Shown here piece by piece: positions 8,010 through 16,077 of a stretch of 64,000 nucleotides of DNA. The number at the start of each line of letters is the position of its first letter. Within the stretch, counting starts at the first letter, position 1. A model generated the notes under the pieces. It had not been told where the DNA came from. It did not search any database and saw only the letters and a list, made by a program, of their open reading frames with translations. Made by a program: the position numbers and the translations under genes. The stretch comes from Chitinophaga filiformis (GTDB lineage: Bacteria; Bacteroidota; Bacteroidia; Chitinophagales; Chitinophagaceae), in the NCBI RefSeq assembly GCF_023100805.1, contig NZ_CP095855.1, positions 1,901,001 through 1,965,000 of the forward strand, written 5' to 3'.

Positions 8010-9616
8010 ATGTTGCCTGATAAATGTGTCATTACTTTTTTTGCGGCGGAAAGTCCCTGGTAGAATGCTTCCTCAAATATACTGTTGCCCGCCAGGTCGG
8101 TATGTGCAAAGTGAAGGCAGTCATTTACAGATGCCGCCAGTTCCTGCCGGATCGTACCATGCGCTACGCCCGGTAATGGTTTGGCCATGGCATGCCCCCA
8201 TACCATTACATTCACTTCCTCTATAGCCTCGGTGATATTGGTATGTACCTTCTCCAGGTCGTCTACGATCATTTTCACCCATTCTGCATGTGTTCTTTCC
8301 AGGGCTGCCTTTCTTTCTTCTGCAGGCGTATGCGTTGTGAGGGGCTGGTAATAGGTCAGGTTCCTGGTGTGGATGCCCTGGCGTATGTCCTGGTGAGTAG
8401 CGTCCACATATCCCAATGAAGGACTGTTGTACAGTACATTGTCCCAGCTAAGTGGCGGTCCCTCTTTTTCCGTCAGTTCCCTGGTGCGGATGTTGGCCAC
8501 CATCCAGGGGCTGTATTGCATATGCTGATGCACTTTCTGTAAGCGCGTTTCATCTTGTAATATCCTGGCAGCTACGAACTGGGGTACGGCCAGGATGCAC
8601 TGTTGTGCGTTGATCCTTTTTAAACGGCTTTCTCTTACATCGAAGTAGTCGACCGCCAGCGTTCCGTTTTCCTGCAGGATGCGTGTTACCAATGCCTGGT
8701 TATGAAAATATGCCTGTAGTTCTCTCTTCAGGTGTGCTGCCAGCCAGCCATTGCCTTCCGGCCATGTCAATACATCATGATGATCGGCATTGCTGCCTTT
8801 TCCTTTCCTGCTGGCGAAATAATGAATGCCCACCCAGGCGCTGATCTCGTCATATGTAGTACCGAAATCATCGCGGGTACAATAGTTCACATACCATTGC
8901 AGATAAGGAGATGTCAAACCCTGTTCCTGCAACCACTGTTTCATCGTAAGGCTGTCCAGTTGTACGAAGGCGGGATCTTTACTGGAATTATCCAGCGGAA
9001 TAGCAAAAGCATCTTTCCCGTCCTGACCTTTGGCCAGGCGGAAAGCCTGCATTTTATCGAGGAATTGTTGTATCTGCGCTTTGTCCTGCGCCGGTACGCC
9101 AAACTGTGGGATCAGTCCTTCCTGCCACTGACCGTTGATGTATAGTCTTTCTTCGGGGTCGAAGCAGATATAATAGTCATTATAAGCGGGTAGGGGAGCG
9201 GAAGGCTCGCTTGTGATGACACCACATTCGCGCATAAAGTCTGTGTATTCCGTCAGGTCATTGTTGGGAATAGGGACATAATGGGCGCCCCAGGGATAGG
9301 CGGAAATATCATTCTTCCCGCAGGCGGCATTACCGCCCATTTCTTTCTCCAGATCCAGTATAACAATATCCCTGATGCCCTGCCTGTGAAGGTGGCGCGC
9401 GGCGGATAATCCGCTGATGCCTCCTCCCACGATCACCACGGCATGTGTTGCAATGCTGACAGGCGCCGCAAATTTCTTATCACGCAGCAGATGGCCGGTA
9501 TGGGAACTGGCGCCAACTACGCTGCCACCAATCACCCGCTGCCGGTGGCAGGAGGCGATAAAACTGCTTACGACTGTAAGTCCGGCTATAGATTGTATAA
9601 ATGATCTTCTCCGCAT
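8006..9616 (-). CDS. exported FAD-dependent amine oxidase-like oxidoreductase
   Basis: 536 residues. The N-terminus RRRSFIQSIAGLTVVSSFIASC carries both a twin-arginine-like start and a lipobox-like end (Cys23), so the mature protein is probably exported and may be lipid-anchored. The dinucleotide-binding motif VVIVGGGISGLSAARHL (residues 60-76) and a following acidic ILDLE match NAD(P)/FAD oxidoreductases of the amine oxidase/protoporphyrinogen oxidase fold. It lies 3 bases behind the aminopropyltransferase gene, so a polyamine-like amine is a reasonable but unproven substrate. Confidence 0.88.
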   Translation of the reverse strand: MRRRSFIQSIAGLTVVSSFIASCHRQRVIGGSVVGASSHTGHLLRDKKFAAPVSIATHAVVIVGGGISGLSAARHLHRQGIRDIVILDLEKEMGGNAACGKNDISAYPWGAHYVPIPNNDLTEYTDFMRECGVITSEPSAPLPAYNDYYICFDPEERLYINGQWQEGLIPQFGVPAQDKAQIQQFLDKMQAFRLAKGQDGKDAFAIPLDNSSKDPAFVQLDSLTMKQWLQEQGLTSPYLQWYVNYCTRDDFGTTYDEISAWVGIHYFASRKGKGSNADHHDVLTWPEGNGWLAAHLKRELQAYFHNQALVTRILQENGTLAVDYFDVRESRLKRINAQQCILAVPQFVAARILQDETRLQKVHQHMQYSPWMVANIRTRELTEKEGPPLSWDNVLYNSPSLGYVDATHQDIRQGIHTRNLTYYQPLTTHTPAEERKAALERTHAEWVKMIVDDLEKVHTNITEAIEEVNVMVWGHAMAKPLPGVAHGTIRQELAASVNDCLHFAHTDLAGNSIFEEAFYQGLSAAKKVMTHLSGNI

Positions 9617-9619
9617 ATC

Positions 9620-11146
9620 TTAATGTTCAAGATATTTTCCCCACTCTTCTTCAAAATATTTTACCAGCGCCTGGTTATTGAGCTTATTGATGTCGAGCAG
9701 CTGATGCGCTTTCATGTCCTCCGGAAATGTCAGCATCTGCTGCAGGGTAGTTGGATTCAGGAATTTCAATGGCGATGGAAGATGGCTGAACCAATGGTGA
9801 GGTTCCTCCGGAGTAGCCATGATATAACCCCATTCGCCAAAAGACGGAACATAATTATGATAGGCAATGGTATGTAAGCCTACTGAACGCAGGGTCGTAT
9901 CCACACACCAGAAGCTTTTTGGCGCTACATACGGAGAGGTGCTTTGTATCACGGCAATACCATCGGGACGCAGCGCATGTTTCAGCAGCTGATAAAAAGA
10001 AGTGCTGTACAGTTTCCCGATAGAAAAATTGGAAGGATCGGGGAAGTCCACCACGATCGCGTCAAATAATGTCTTGTTGCCCCGCAGCCAGGTAAAGGCA
10101 TCCGCATTATGTACATGCACCTTGCTGTTCAGCAGAGATGAGTCGTTCAGCCTGACCAATATTTCCTGGTGGGAGAAAAGCCTTGTCATAGCCGGGTCCA
10201 GGTCTACCAGGGTAACCTGTTTCACAGAAGGATATTTCAGGATCTCCCTTACGGCAAGGCCATCGCCACCACCCAGCACGAGTACCTGTTCGGGATGATT
10301 GAGAGAGGAAAATGCAGGATGTACCAGCGCTTCATGATAACGGTATTCGTCGGCAGTACTGAACTGCAGATTCCCGTTCAGGAACAGCCGCAGCTCATGC
10401 TTGTTTTTGGTGAGCACGATGCGCTGATAAGGAGTAGATTTCGAGTATACCACATTATCATCGTAAGTCATCGTTTCACTATAGCTCATAATGCTCTCTG
10501 AGAATACAAAGCAGACCAGCTGTGCCAGTAGCAGTGTAATGGCCGCCGTCTTTAACAGCACAACCTGCCTGATCTCTTGGGTGAAATGGTGAGCAAGGTA
10601 CCAGCCTACCCCTACATTGAGAATGCCAAAGAAGAGTGATGTCCTGATCAGCCCGAGGTGAGGAACCAACAGCAAAGGAAATATCAGGGAGGCCAGCAGT
10701 GCGCCGATATAGTCAAATGTGAACACACGGCTGACCAGTTCTTTGAATGCCACCTTGTTCTCCAGTATACGCATCAGCAGGGGAATTTCCAATCCTACAA
10801 GTACGCCGGTGATAAGCACGATAGCATATAATATAAGACGAAAGGAAGCCGCCAGAGGGAATACAATAAAGAGTAAGGCAGAACTGAAGCCGCCTACCAG
10901 GCCCACCAGCAGTTCAATCCTGATGAACCATGCCAGCAGGTTATTGTTGAAATACTTCGAGAGGAAGGAGCCTATTCCCATGGAAAACAGGTACACTCCA
11001 ATAATAGTGCTGAACTGTGTGATGCTGTCTCCCAGCAGATAAGATGCCAGGGTACCCGCGACCAGTTCATAGATCAATCCACAGGTGGCAATAACAAATA
11101 CTGCCGTCAATAACAGCCACTGTGCGCCGCTTTCTTTTTTTGACAT
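9620..11146 (-). CDS. membrane-anchored spermidine synthase-like aminopropyltransferase
   Basis: 508 residues. Residues 8-215 contain six to seven transmembrane helices; residues about 225-500 are a polyamine aminopropyltransferase domain. The SAM-type loop GGGDG is at 292-296, the acidic end of the next strand is DLD (315-317), NADAF is at 347-351 and the catalytic acidic pair is VVDFPDP (Asp367 and Asp370), so the active site appears intact. DEYRYHE (266-272) matches the gatekeeping/polyamine-binding segment. It likely transfers aminopropyl groups from decarboxylated SAM at the membrane face. The upstream gene is DUF350 (12 bases) and the operon also supplies an AdoMet decarboxylase. Confidence 0.92.
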   Translation of the reverse strand: MSKKESGAQWLLLTAVFVIATCGLIYELVAGTLASYLLGDSITQFSTIIGVYLFSMGIGSFLSKYFNNNLLAWFIRIELLVGLVGGFSSALLFIVFPLAASFRLILYAIVLITGVLVGLEIPLLMRILENKVAFKELVSRVFTFDYIGALLASLIFPLLLVPHLGLIRTSLFFGILNVGVGWYLAHHFTQEIRQVVLLKTAAITLLLAQLVCFVFSESIMSYSETMTYDDNVVYSKSTPYQRIVLTKNKHELRLFLNGNLQFSTADEYRYHEALVHPAFSSLNHPEQVLVLGGGDGLAVREILKYPSVKQVTLVDLDPAMTRLFSHQEILVRLNDSSLLNSKVHVHNADAFTWLRGNKTLFDAIVVDFPDPSNFSIGKLYSTSFYQLLKHALRPDGIAVIQSTSPYVAPKSFWCVDTTLRSVGLHTIAYHNYVPSFGEWGYIMATPEEPHHWFSHLPSPLKFLNPTTLQQMLTFPEDMKAHQLLDINKLNNQALVKYFEEEWGKYLEH

Positions 11147-11158
11147 TGGTTCGTTTGC

Positions 11159-11362
11159 TTAGTGAATGGCAGATGCGATGATAATAGCCATGGCCAGCAT
11201 GAAAAATCCTGCCAGTACAGCCACGGCCATGTTCTGCTTTTCCATGATCTCTTTGCGCAGGTTATGCCTGGGCGTTAATACTTCTACCAGTATAAACACG
11301 ACCACAAGAATAGCAATACCTATAAAGGAATAAAGAATAGAGTTGATAAGTGCGTTTGACAT
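11159..11362 (-). CDS. DUF350 family small membrane protein
   Basis: 67 residues, two hydrophobic helices (LYSFIGIAILVVVFILVEVL and MAVAVLAGFFMLAMAIIIASAI) separated by the short polar segment TPRHNLRKEIMEKQN. This is a single DUF350 unit, a family of helical pairs seen in the E. coli YjfL group. It sits between a 59-residue membrane peptide and the aminopropyltransferase in a compact operon, suggesting a membrane scaffold role. Confidence 0.85.
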   Translation of the reverse strand: MSNALINSILYSFIGIAILVVVFILVEVLTPRHNLRKEIMEKQNMAVAVLAGFFMLAMAIIIASAIH

Positions 11363-11376
11363 ATAGCTTGTTTGAA

Positions 11377-11556
11377 TTATTTATGATATCCGTGTACGCC
11401 GTTAGCGCTCCATTGTTGTTGCCCTGCTCCGGAGAACAGTCGCCATCCGTTGCTGTCGGAATAGAACAGCAGTCCGCCAATGATGGTTGCAAAAACAATG
11501 AACCACCGGAAGGAGAATAAGGGTGATTCCCGCTGGAATGGATTGAATTTATTCAT
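11377..11556 (-). CDS. 59-residue single-pass membrane peptide in the polyamine-type operon
   Basis: An ATG at 11556 opens a 59-codon frame ending in TAA at 11377-11379. The product starts MNKFNPFQRESPLF, has one hydrophobic helix (RWFIVFATIIGGLLFYS, about residues 17-33) and a polar tail ending HGYHK. Its start overlaps the end of the DUF4178 gene by 8 bases and its stop is 14 bases before the DUF350 start, exactly the spacing used through this operon. No family recognised. The position and overlap argue that it is real. Confidence 0.75.
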   Translation of the reverse strand: MNKFNPFQRESPLFSFRWFIVFATIIGGLLFYSDSNGWRLFSGAGQQQWSANGVHGYHK

Positions 11557-13453
11557 CTTCGCTTGTTATAAATGCTGAATATGGACTATTTGACCAGCGT
11601 TGTCTTTCGCTGAAATAAGTTGAGAAATATTTGAAGATGGGCCACAGCAACAGGAGCCCGATACAGATGAACAGGTTCCTGGTATTAGGCACATCATAGT
11701 AAGCTGTGATCGTATAGCTTTTTAAAGGAGAATAGCTGGCTTCCCTGGTCGCTTCCAGTTTCAGCGTATAGTCGCCACGGGGCACCTCGCTGATAAAAAA
11801 CGTGCCGTTCTGGCTGCCTTCAGACCACCTCTCTCCATCTTCCACGCCACTATAATACTCCACGCCTTCATTGACGCTGTATTCGGTGCCTGTTTTTGTA
11901 TTGACCAGCGTTGCTTCTACCTCCATCCAGGTATTCTGTACGGGGCTGTAGATGTCTAACATGACATTACTTTTCCGTTTCTCCAGGTGGATATCATTGA
12001 TCACAGCAATTTGCTCCCTTGTGGAATCGGAGAAATAAATTTCACGTGTGAACAGTTCCCGTTCGCTGTTGCCGGAAGTGATGGCCAGATGTAACAGTAT
12101 CAGCACACAGATGGCAATCAATGTATTTCTGACCAGTTTCATGAGGTCGATATAACCGTTAGGCTGTACTGCTCCGACGCCGATCTGTGTTGGCCGGATG
12201 ATAGCATCTCCCAGGGCTTTTTTCAGTTCGTCAGGATCCATGTGCCAGCCCTTGAACCACACAATGCCTTCTCCCGGGCTTTCCTCCCTGTTCCACATGA
12301 TAGGAGGTGAAATAAATTCCCAGCATTTTGTCTGTATGTCATTGAAGGCATTACCGGCAAACTCTCCCTTGGCGGAGATGATGTTATAGCTGTAGGAATT
12401 GAACAGGTCGAAACTATTCCCTCCATAATTGAAGCCACTGGTACTCATATTTTCGGGAACCGGTGTTTTGCCTTGTTCCCGCAGGTAGATCCAGTGGCCA
12501 TCATACTCGCTCAGAAAAGCATAGCCTTCCTGCTCGTTGAATAAGGTGTATTCCCGCCATTGTGAACGGTATTGGTTCCGTTCCTCTTTCACAAGAAAAC
12601 CGATCACCTTATAGGAAATTCCTTTTATGATGCCGGTTGCTCCAAGTTTAATGGCTGGTTGAATGTTGTCTTTATTCTTTCCATGCCTGGTAAATTCGGA
12701 ATTGTTTTCATATACATACCATCTGCCACAGTTACGGCATGCAATACTTTGGGCGTAGGGGAAGGTTGTCACGTGCAGCATACAGCTACAGGTACACTTA
12801 AATTGCCAGCCCGGATTCTCGTAGGCACGGGTCTGTTCGAGGGCCAGTGAAGTAAAGTCGGTATAGTGCACCTCAAAGGCGGGTTGTACCTGCGACCAGT
12901 ATTCTATAATATGTAAAACCTCGCCTTTGGCACTTGAAAAATCATAGGTAATAAAGGTACTGTTGCATTCGGGGATGAACAGTTCTCCTTCCACCTCCCA
13001 TTTTTTACAATGGTCCTTACGCAGCAGCATATATTGCTCCTTGTTCAACAGCTTATTGGTGCCGGGTGTCATCTGTTTGATCGCATCCCTGGCTAGTTCG
13101 GGCGGTGTTGCAACCGGCAGCAGAATTGCATACATGCCATATCCTTCCATGAGGTAGGCTGCGGTTTCATCTTCAAGTATAATAGTCCAGTAGCTGAACA
13201 CGGTTTCTGCCGTCCAGATCCTGAAGCGGCCGGTTACCCTGAATGCTTTGCCTTTCCATTGTCCCCTGGTGCCTGGCGCAATAACGGAAGCCTTGTTGAC
13301 AATGACAGGGAAGGGCCTGGGTACGATGGTGCCATCAGTCATCCGGTTCAGCACTGTTCCGCATGTGCATACCGCTACTGAGGTATGTTGGGAACTAAAG
13401 GGAACCATATTGCTACAGGAGGGACATTGATAGGTATAACGGATCTCTGTCAT
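11549..13453 (-). CDS. DUF4178-type zinc-ribbon membrane protein
   Basis: 634 residues. It opens with a zinc-ribbon pattern (CPSC then CTCG), and a second cysteine cluster FKCTCSC with CRNCGRWY follows near residue 225-255. Between and after these are repeated beta-rich modules with the DUF4178 look (GATGIIKGISYKVIGFLV, EYTLFNEQEGYAFLSEYDGHW). Two transmembrane helices lie near residues 450-470 and 595-615, with the segment between them likely extracytosolic. The function is unknown; the family is known from operons with DUF350 proteins and polyamine-type enzymes. It starts 3 bases after speD and overlaps the 59-residue gene. Confidence 0.85.
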   Translation of the reverse strand: MTEIRYTYQCPSCSNMVPFSSQHTSVAVCTCGTVLNRMTDGTIVPRPFPVIVNKASVIAPGTRGQWKGKAFRVTGRFRIWTAETVFSYWTIILEDETAAYLMEGYGMYAILLPVATPPELARDAIKQMTPGTNKLLNKEQYMLLRKDHCKKWEVEGELFIPECNSTFITYDFSSAKGEVLHIIEYWSQVQPAFEVHYTDFTSLALEQTRAYENPGWQFKCTCSCMLHVTTFPYAQSIACRNCGRWYVYENNSEFTRHGKNKDNIQPAIKLGATGIIKGISYKVIGFLVKEERNQYRSQWREYTLFNEQEGYAFLSEYDGHWIYLREQGKTPVPENMSTSGFNYGGNSFDLFNSYSYNIISAKGEFAGNAFNDIQTKCWEFISPPIMWNREESPGEGIVWFKGWHMDPDELKKALGDAIIRPTQIGVGAVQPNGYIDLMKLVRNTLIAICVLILLHLAITSGNSERELFTREIYFSDSTREQIAVINDIHLEKRKSNVMLDIYSPVQNTWMEVEATLVNTKTGTEYSVNEGVEYYSGVEDGERWSEGSQNGTFFISEVPRGDYTLKLEATREASYSPLKSYTITAYYDVPNTRNLFICIGLLLLWPIFKYFSTYFSERQRWSNSPYSAFITSEDE

Positions 13454-13456
13454 TGA

Positions 13457-13810
13457 TCAGCGTTTGAGGAATTGTTCTTGTTCTACAGCCGCATTAAAAT
13501 GAGCCTTGATCGCGCTGTATATGTTATCTACTGTACCGTCGTTGTTCCGCAGGTAATTGCTGAGGTAAACATCAATATTGATCTTCCCGTGTTCCGGCCA
13601 TGTATGTATAGACAGGTGGCTTTCACTCAGGCATACTATACCCGTATAGCCGGAGGGGGAGAAATTATGATATACTTCCCCCAGTTTTTGTAACTGATGG
13701 GTAAGTATGAGTTCATCCGTCAGGGTTTTAAACGCAGTGAATGTATTAAGTAATTGATAATCAGTAGTATGTAGTGTCGCGATAAGATGGGTCCCTTTAT
13801 TATAATGCAT
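13457..13810 (-). CDS. speD: S-adenosylmethionine decarboxylase proenzyme-like protein
   Basis: 117 residues, the normal length of the small bacterial AdoMet decarboxylase. The self-processing motif LSESHLSIHTWPE (residues 61-73) is intact: cleavage before Ser64 would give the pyruvoyl group, and His69 matches the processing histidine. In canonical enzymes a catalytic Cys follows as DVFTCG; here the aligned segment is DVYLSN, so the Cys is Ser84. The product would supply decarboxylated SAM to the aminopropyltransferase in the same operon. It is the first gene of the operon, divergent from the YiaA-like gene. Confidence 0.9.
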   Translation of the reverse strand: MHYNKGTHLIATLHTTDYQLLNTFTAFKTLTDELILTHQLQKLGEVYHNFSPSGYTGIVCLSESHLSIHTWPEHGKINIDVYLSNYLRNNDGTVDNIYSAIKAHFNAAVEQEQFLKR

Positions 13811-13896
13811 AAGTATCCAGGATATTCAGGACCAAAATAAGGAATCCTGATGATTTATACCTGAAAACCGCTATTCTCCACCCCTGCAATTTGATC

Positions 13897-13904
13897 TACT
13901 TTAG
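13897..13904 (+). promoter_or_regulatory. possible -7 promoter element (TACTTTAG)
   Basis: One mismatch from TAnnTTTG, 23 bases ahead of the YiaA-like gene. The 117-base gap to speD must also hold the divergent operon promoter; the best candidate there is TTATTTTG on the minus strand near 13833. Confidence 0.35.
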
Positions 13905-13927
13905 CGTTGTAATTATCACACAACATA

Positions 13928-14353
13928 ATGAAGCAAAAACCATCACTTGCCTTTATTGCTACCTCCTGGCTTGCATTACTAATAGGAGTGTTAGGTTATA
14001 TCATTGGACTGTGGAATGCTGAAATGCAGCTCAATGAAAAGGGCTATTATTTTACCATATTAATGTATGGTCTGTTTGCAGGCGTATCTGTACAGAAATG
14101 TGTCAGGGACCGCCTGGAAGGGGTATCGGTAACGGATATCTATTATGGTATCAGCTGGGTATCCACTCTTTTATGCATTATTCTGCTGACGGTAGGCTTA
14201 TGGAATGCGACATTATTGCCAAGTGAGAAAGGCTTCTATGCCTTCGCCTTCCTGCTGAGCATTTTCGGAGCTATCAGCGTACAAAAGAACACTCGTGATA
14301 CCCAGGCTGCAAAAGCCGGTATCGTAACCGGAGACACGACAATCGAAAGGTAA
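13928..14353 (+). CDS. YiaA/YiaB-type inner membrane protein
   Basis: 141 residues with two copies of the two-helix YiaAB unit: LAFIATSWLALLIGVLGYIIGLWNA with ending GVSVQKCVRD, then YGISWVSTLLCIILLTVGLWNA with ending AISVQKNTRD. The repeated GLWNA and SVQK..RD blocks show an internal duplication. The function is unknown. It is followed 85 bases later by another small membrane protein. Confidence 0.88.
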   Translation: MKQKPSLAFIATSWLALLIGVLGYIIGLWNAEMQLNEKGYYFTILMYGLFAGVSVQKCVRDRLEGVSVTDIYYGISWVSTLLCIILLTVGLWNATLLPSEKGFYAFAFLLSIFGAISVQKNTRDTQAAKAGIVTGDTTIER

Positions 14354-14438
14354 CCCACCTAAATAATTGATGGCAAAAGTGATATGGATTGCGGTAGCAA
14401 TACCGTAGCTTTATCTGAAAAATTAAACCATATCTTTT

Positions 14439-14771
14439 ATGAAAAACCAAACGTTGGCTATTATTGCCTACATCACATTGATTGGATGGATATATAGCTA
14501 TGTCCAGTATAAAAATAACCCGGACAGAAGCAGGTTGGTGCGTTATCACCTGAATCAGGCCCTGGGTATTTTTATCTTTACTGTGATTTTATGGACTGCC
14601 ATTAAGGTCATTTCAGTAATTGTTCCATCAATAGGCTCAATATTAGCGGTAGCCGGCCTTCTTCCATTGGTCTTAATGACCTTTGGCGCTGCTGCAGCGT
14701 CCAAAGACATCTTAAGCCCTGTCCCCGGAGTTGGAAAATTGTTTGAGAACAGGTTTGGTTTTCTGAACTGA
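14439..14771 (+). CDS. DUF4870-like small membrane protein
   Basis: 110 residues, three to four helices. YHLNQALGIFIFTVILW is the conserved region of this family, in which a helix begins with HxxQA, and a C-terminal GKLFENRFGFLN tail follows. Such proteins are common in Bacteroidetes and have no known function. Confidence 0.82.
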   Translation: MKNQTLAIIAYITLIGWIYSYVQYKNNPDRSRLVRYHLNQALGIFIFTVILWTAIKVISVIVPSIGSILAVAGLLPLVLMTFGAAAASKDILSPVPGVGKLFENRFGFLN

Positions 14772-14895
14772 TCTGTTGCGGGCTTCGTATGCCGCAAAAA
14801 AATTGAAACTATATCCTAACACCCTATACTGACATGAAAAGTAAACCGGGGAACTCCGTCCTGGAGTTTCCCGGAACTTCCCGAAAGCCTTTCCA

Positions 14896-15957
14896 TTATT
14901 TGTAGATCTCAATCGTTATTTTTCCTTCAGCGGTCACCATACCCCTGTACATTCCTTCGGTATTGAAGGGGAGTGCGGCATGACCATTTTTGTCCAAAGC
15001 TATCAAACCTCCGTTCCCTCCAAGTGTACCTACTTTATCTATGACGGCCTTACCGGCCTCCTGCACTGTTAACCCTTTATACGCCATCAGCGCAGAAAGA
15101 TCATAAGCTACCACACTACGGATAAAAAATTCGCCCCAGCCGGTACAGGATACTGCCACGGTATTGTTGTTGGCATAGGTACCGGCGCCAATGACAGGTG
15201 CGTCACCGATACGGCCATACTTTTTGTTGGTCATACCGCCGGTAGAAGTGCCTGCCGCCAGGTTACCGGCTTTATCAAGCGCAACAGCGCCTACAGTGCC
15301 GAACTTGTTATCAATGTTCTCAACGCCCAGTTTCCCCGCTGGCTGATAACTATGATCCAGCTTGCTTTTCATGGAATCCGCCTTCAATGCCTTTTGCAAT
15401 CCTTCCCAGCGTTCTTCCGTACGGAAATAGGAGGGATCAACAATTTCCAGCCCTGCTTCCTTTGCAAACTGCTCTGCCCCGCGTCCTGCCATCATTACGT
15501 GTTCTGATTTTTCCATGACTGCCCTTGCCGCAGCAATAGGATTACGAATGGTAGATACACCCGCTACAGATCCTGCTTCCAGCGTTTTGCCATTCATAAT
15601 GGCCGCATCCATTTCATTGCGCCCGTCATGCGTAAATACAGCGCCTTTACCTGCATTGAACAAGGGATTATCTTCCAGCACCCTGATGGCAGCTTCTACT
15701 GCATCGAGGCTGCTTTTGCCGGCCTGCAATGCTTTGTATCCAGTCCGCAGTGCTTCTTCCAGCCCTGCTTTATAGGCGGCTTCTTTTTGGGCTGTCATAT
15801 TCTTTTTCAGGATAGTGCCGGCGCCGCCATGTATGACGAGCACATATTTTTCCTGCCGGGTACTGTCGTCAGCAATGGCATTGCCGGCATGCGCCTGCAT
15901 ACTGCCGCTGATAACCAGCATCCAGGCCAGGGATCGGAGAAGGGAAAGTGTTTTCAT
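14896..15957 (-). CDS. isoaspartyl peptidase/L-asparaginase (Ntn hydrolase), exported
   Basis: 353 residues with a signal peptide (about residues 1-25). VLVIHGGAGT near residue 39 and NPLFNAGKGAVF (97-108) are family hallmarks. The autocleavage site is FGTVGAVALD, with Thr221 becoming the N-terminal nucleophile of the beta chain; GTSTGGMTNKKYGRIGD (236-252) forms the substrate loop. It hydrolyses isoaspartyl dipeptides and/or asparagine, here in the periplasm. Single gene, divergent from the hydrolase gene at 16078. Confidence 0.95.
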   Translation of the reverse strand: MKTLSLLRSLAWMLVISGSMQAHAGNAIADDSTRQEKYVLVIHGGAGTILKKNMTAQKEAAYKAGLEEALRTGYKALQAGKSSLDAVEAAIRVLEDNPLFNAGKGAVFTHDGRNEMDAAIMNGKTLEAGSVAGVSTIRNPIAAARAVMEKSEHVMMAGRGAEQFAKEAGLEIVDPSYFRTEERWEGLQKALKADSMKSKLDHSYQPAGKLGVENIDNKFGTVGAVALDKAGNLAAGTSTGGMTNKKYGRIGDAPVIGAGTYANNNTVAVSCTGWGEFFIRSVVAYDLSALMAYKGLTVQEAGKAVIDKVGTLGGNGGLIALDKNGHAALPFNTEGMYRGMVTAEGKITIEIYK

Positions 15958-16077
15958 GCTGACTAAATTATAAAATCTGGGACACTATGGGACACTTTGT
16001 TAGCGCAGATGTTGCAAATTAAATAATCCGTTTTGCGCAAACGTTTCCATACATTTATTGAAATGTGTTCCACCATC

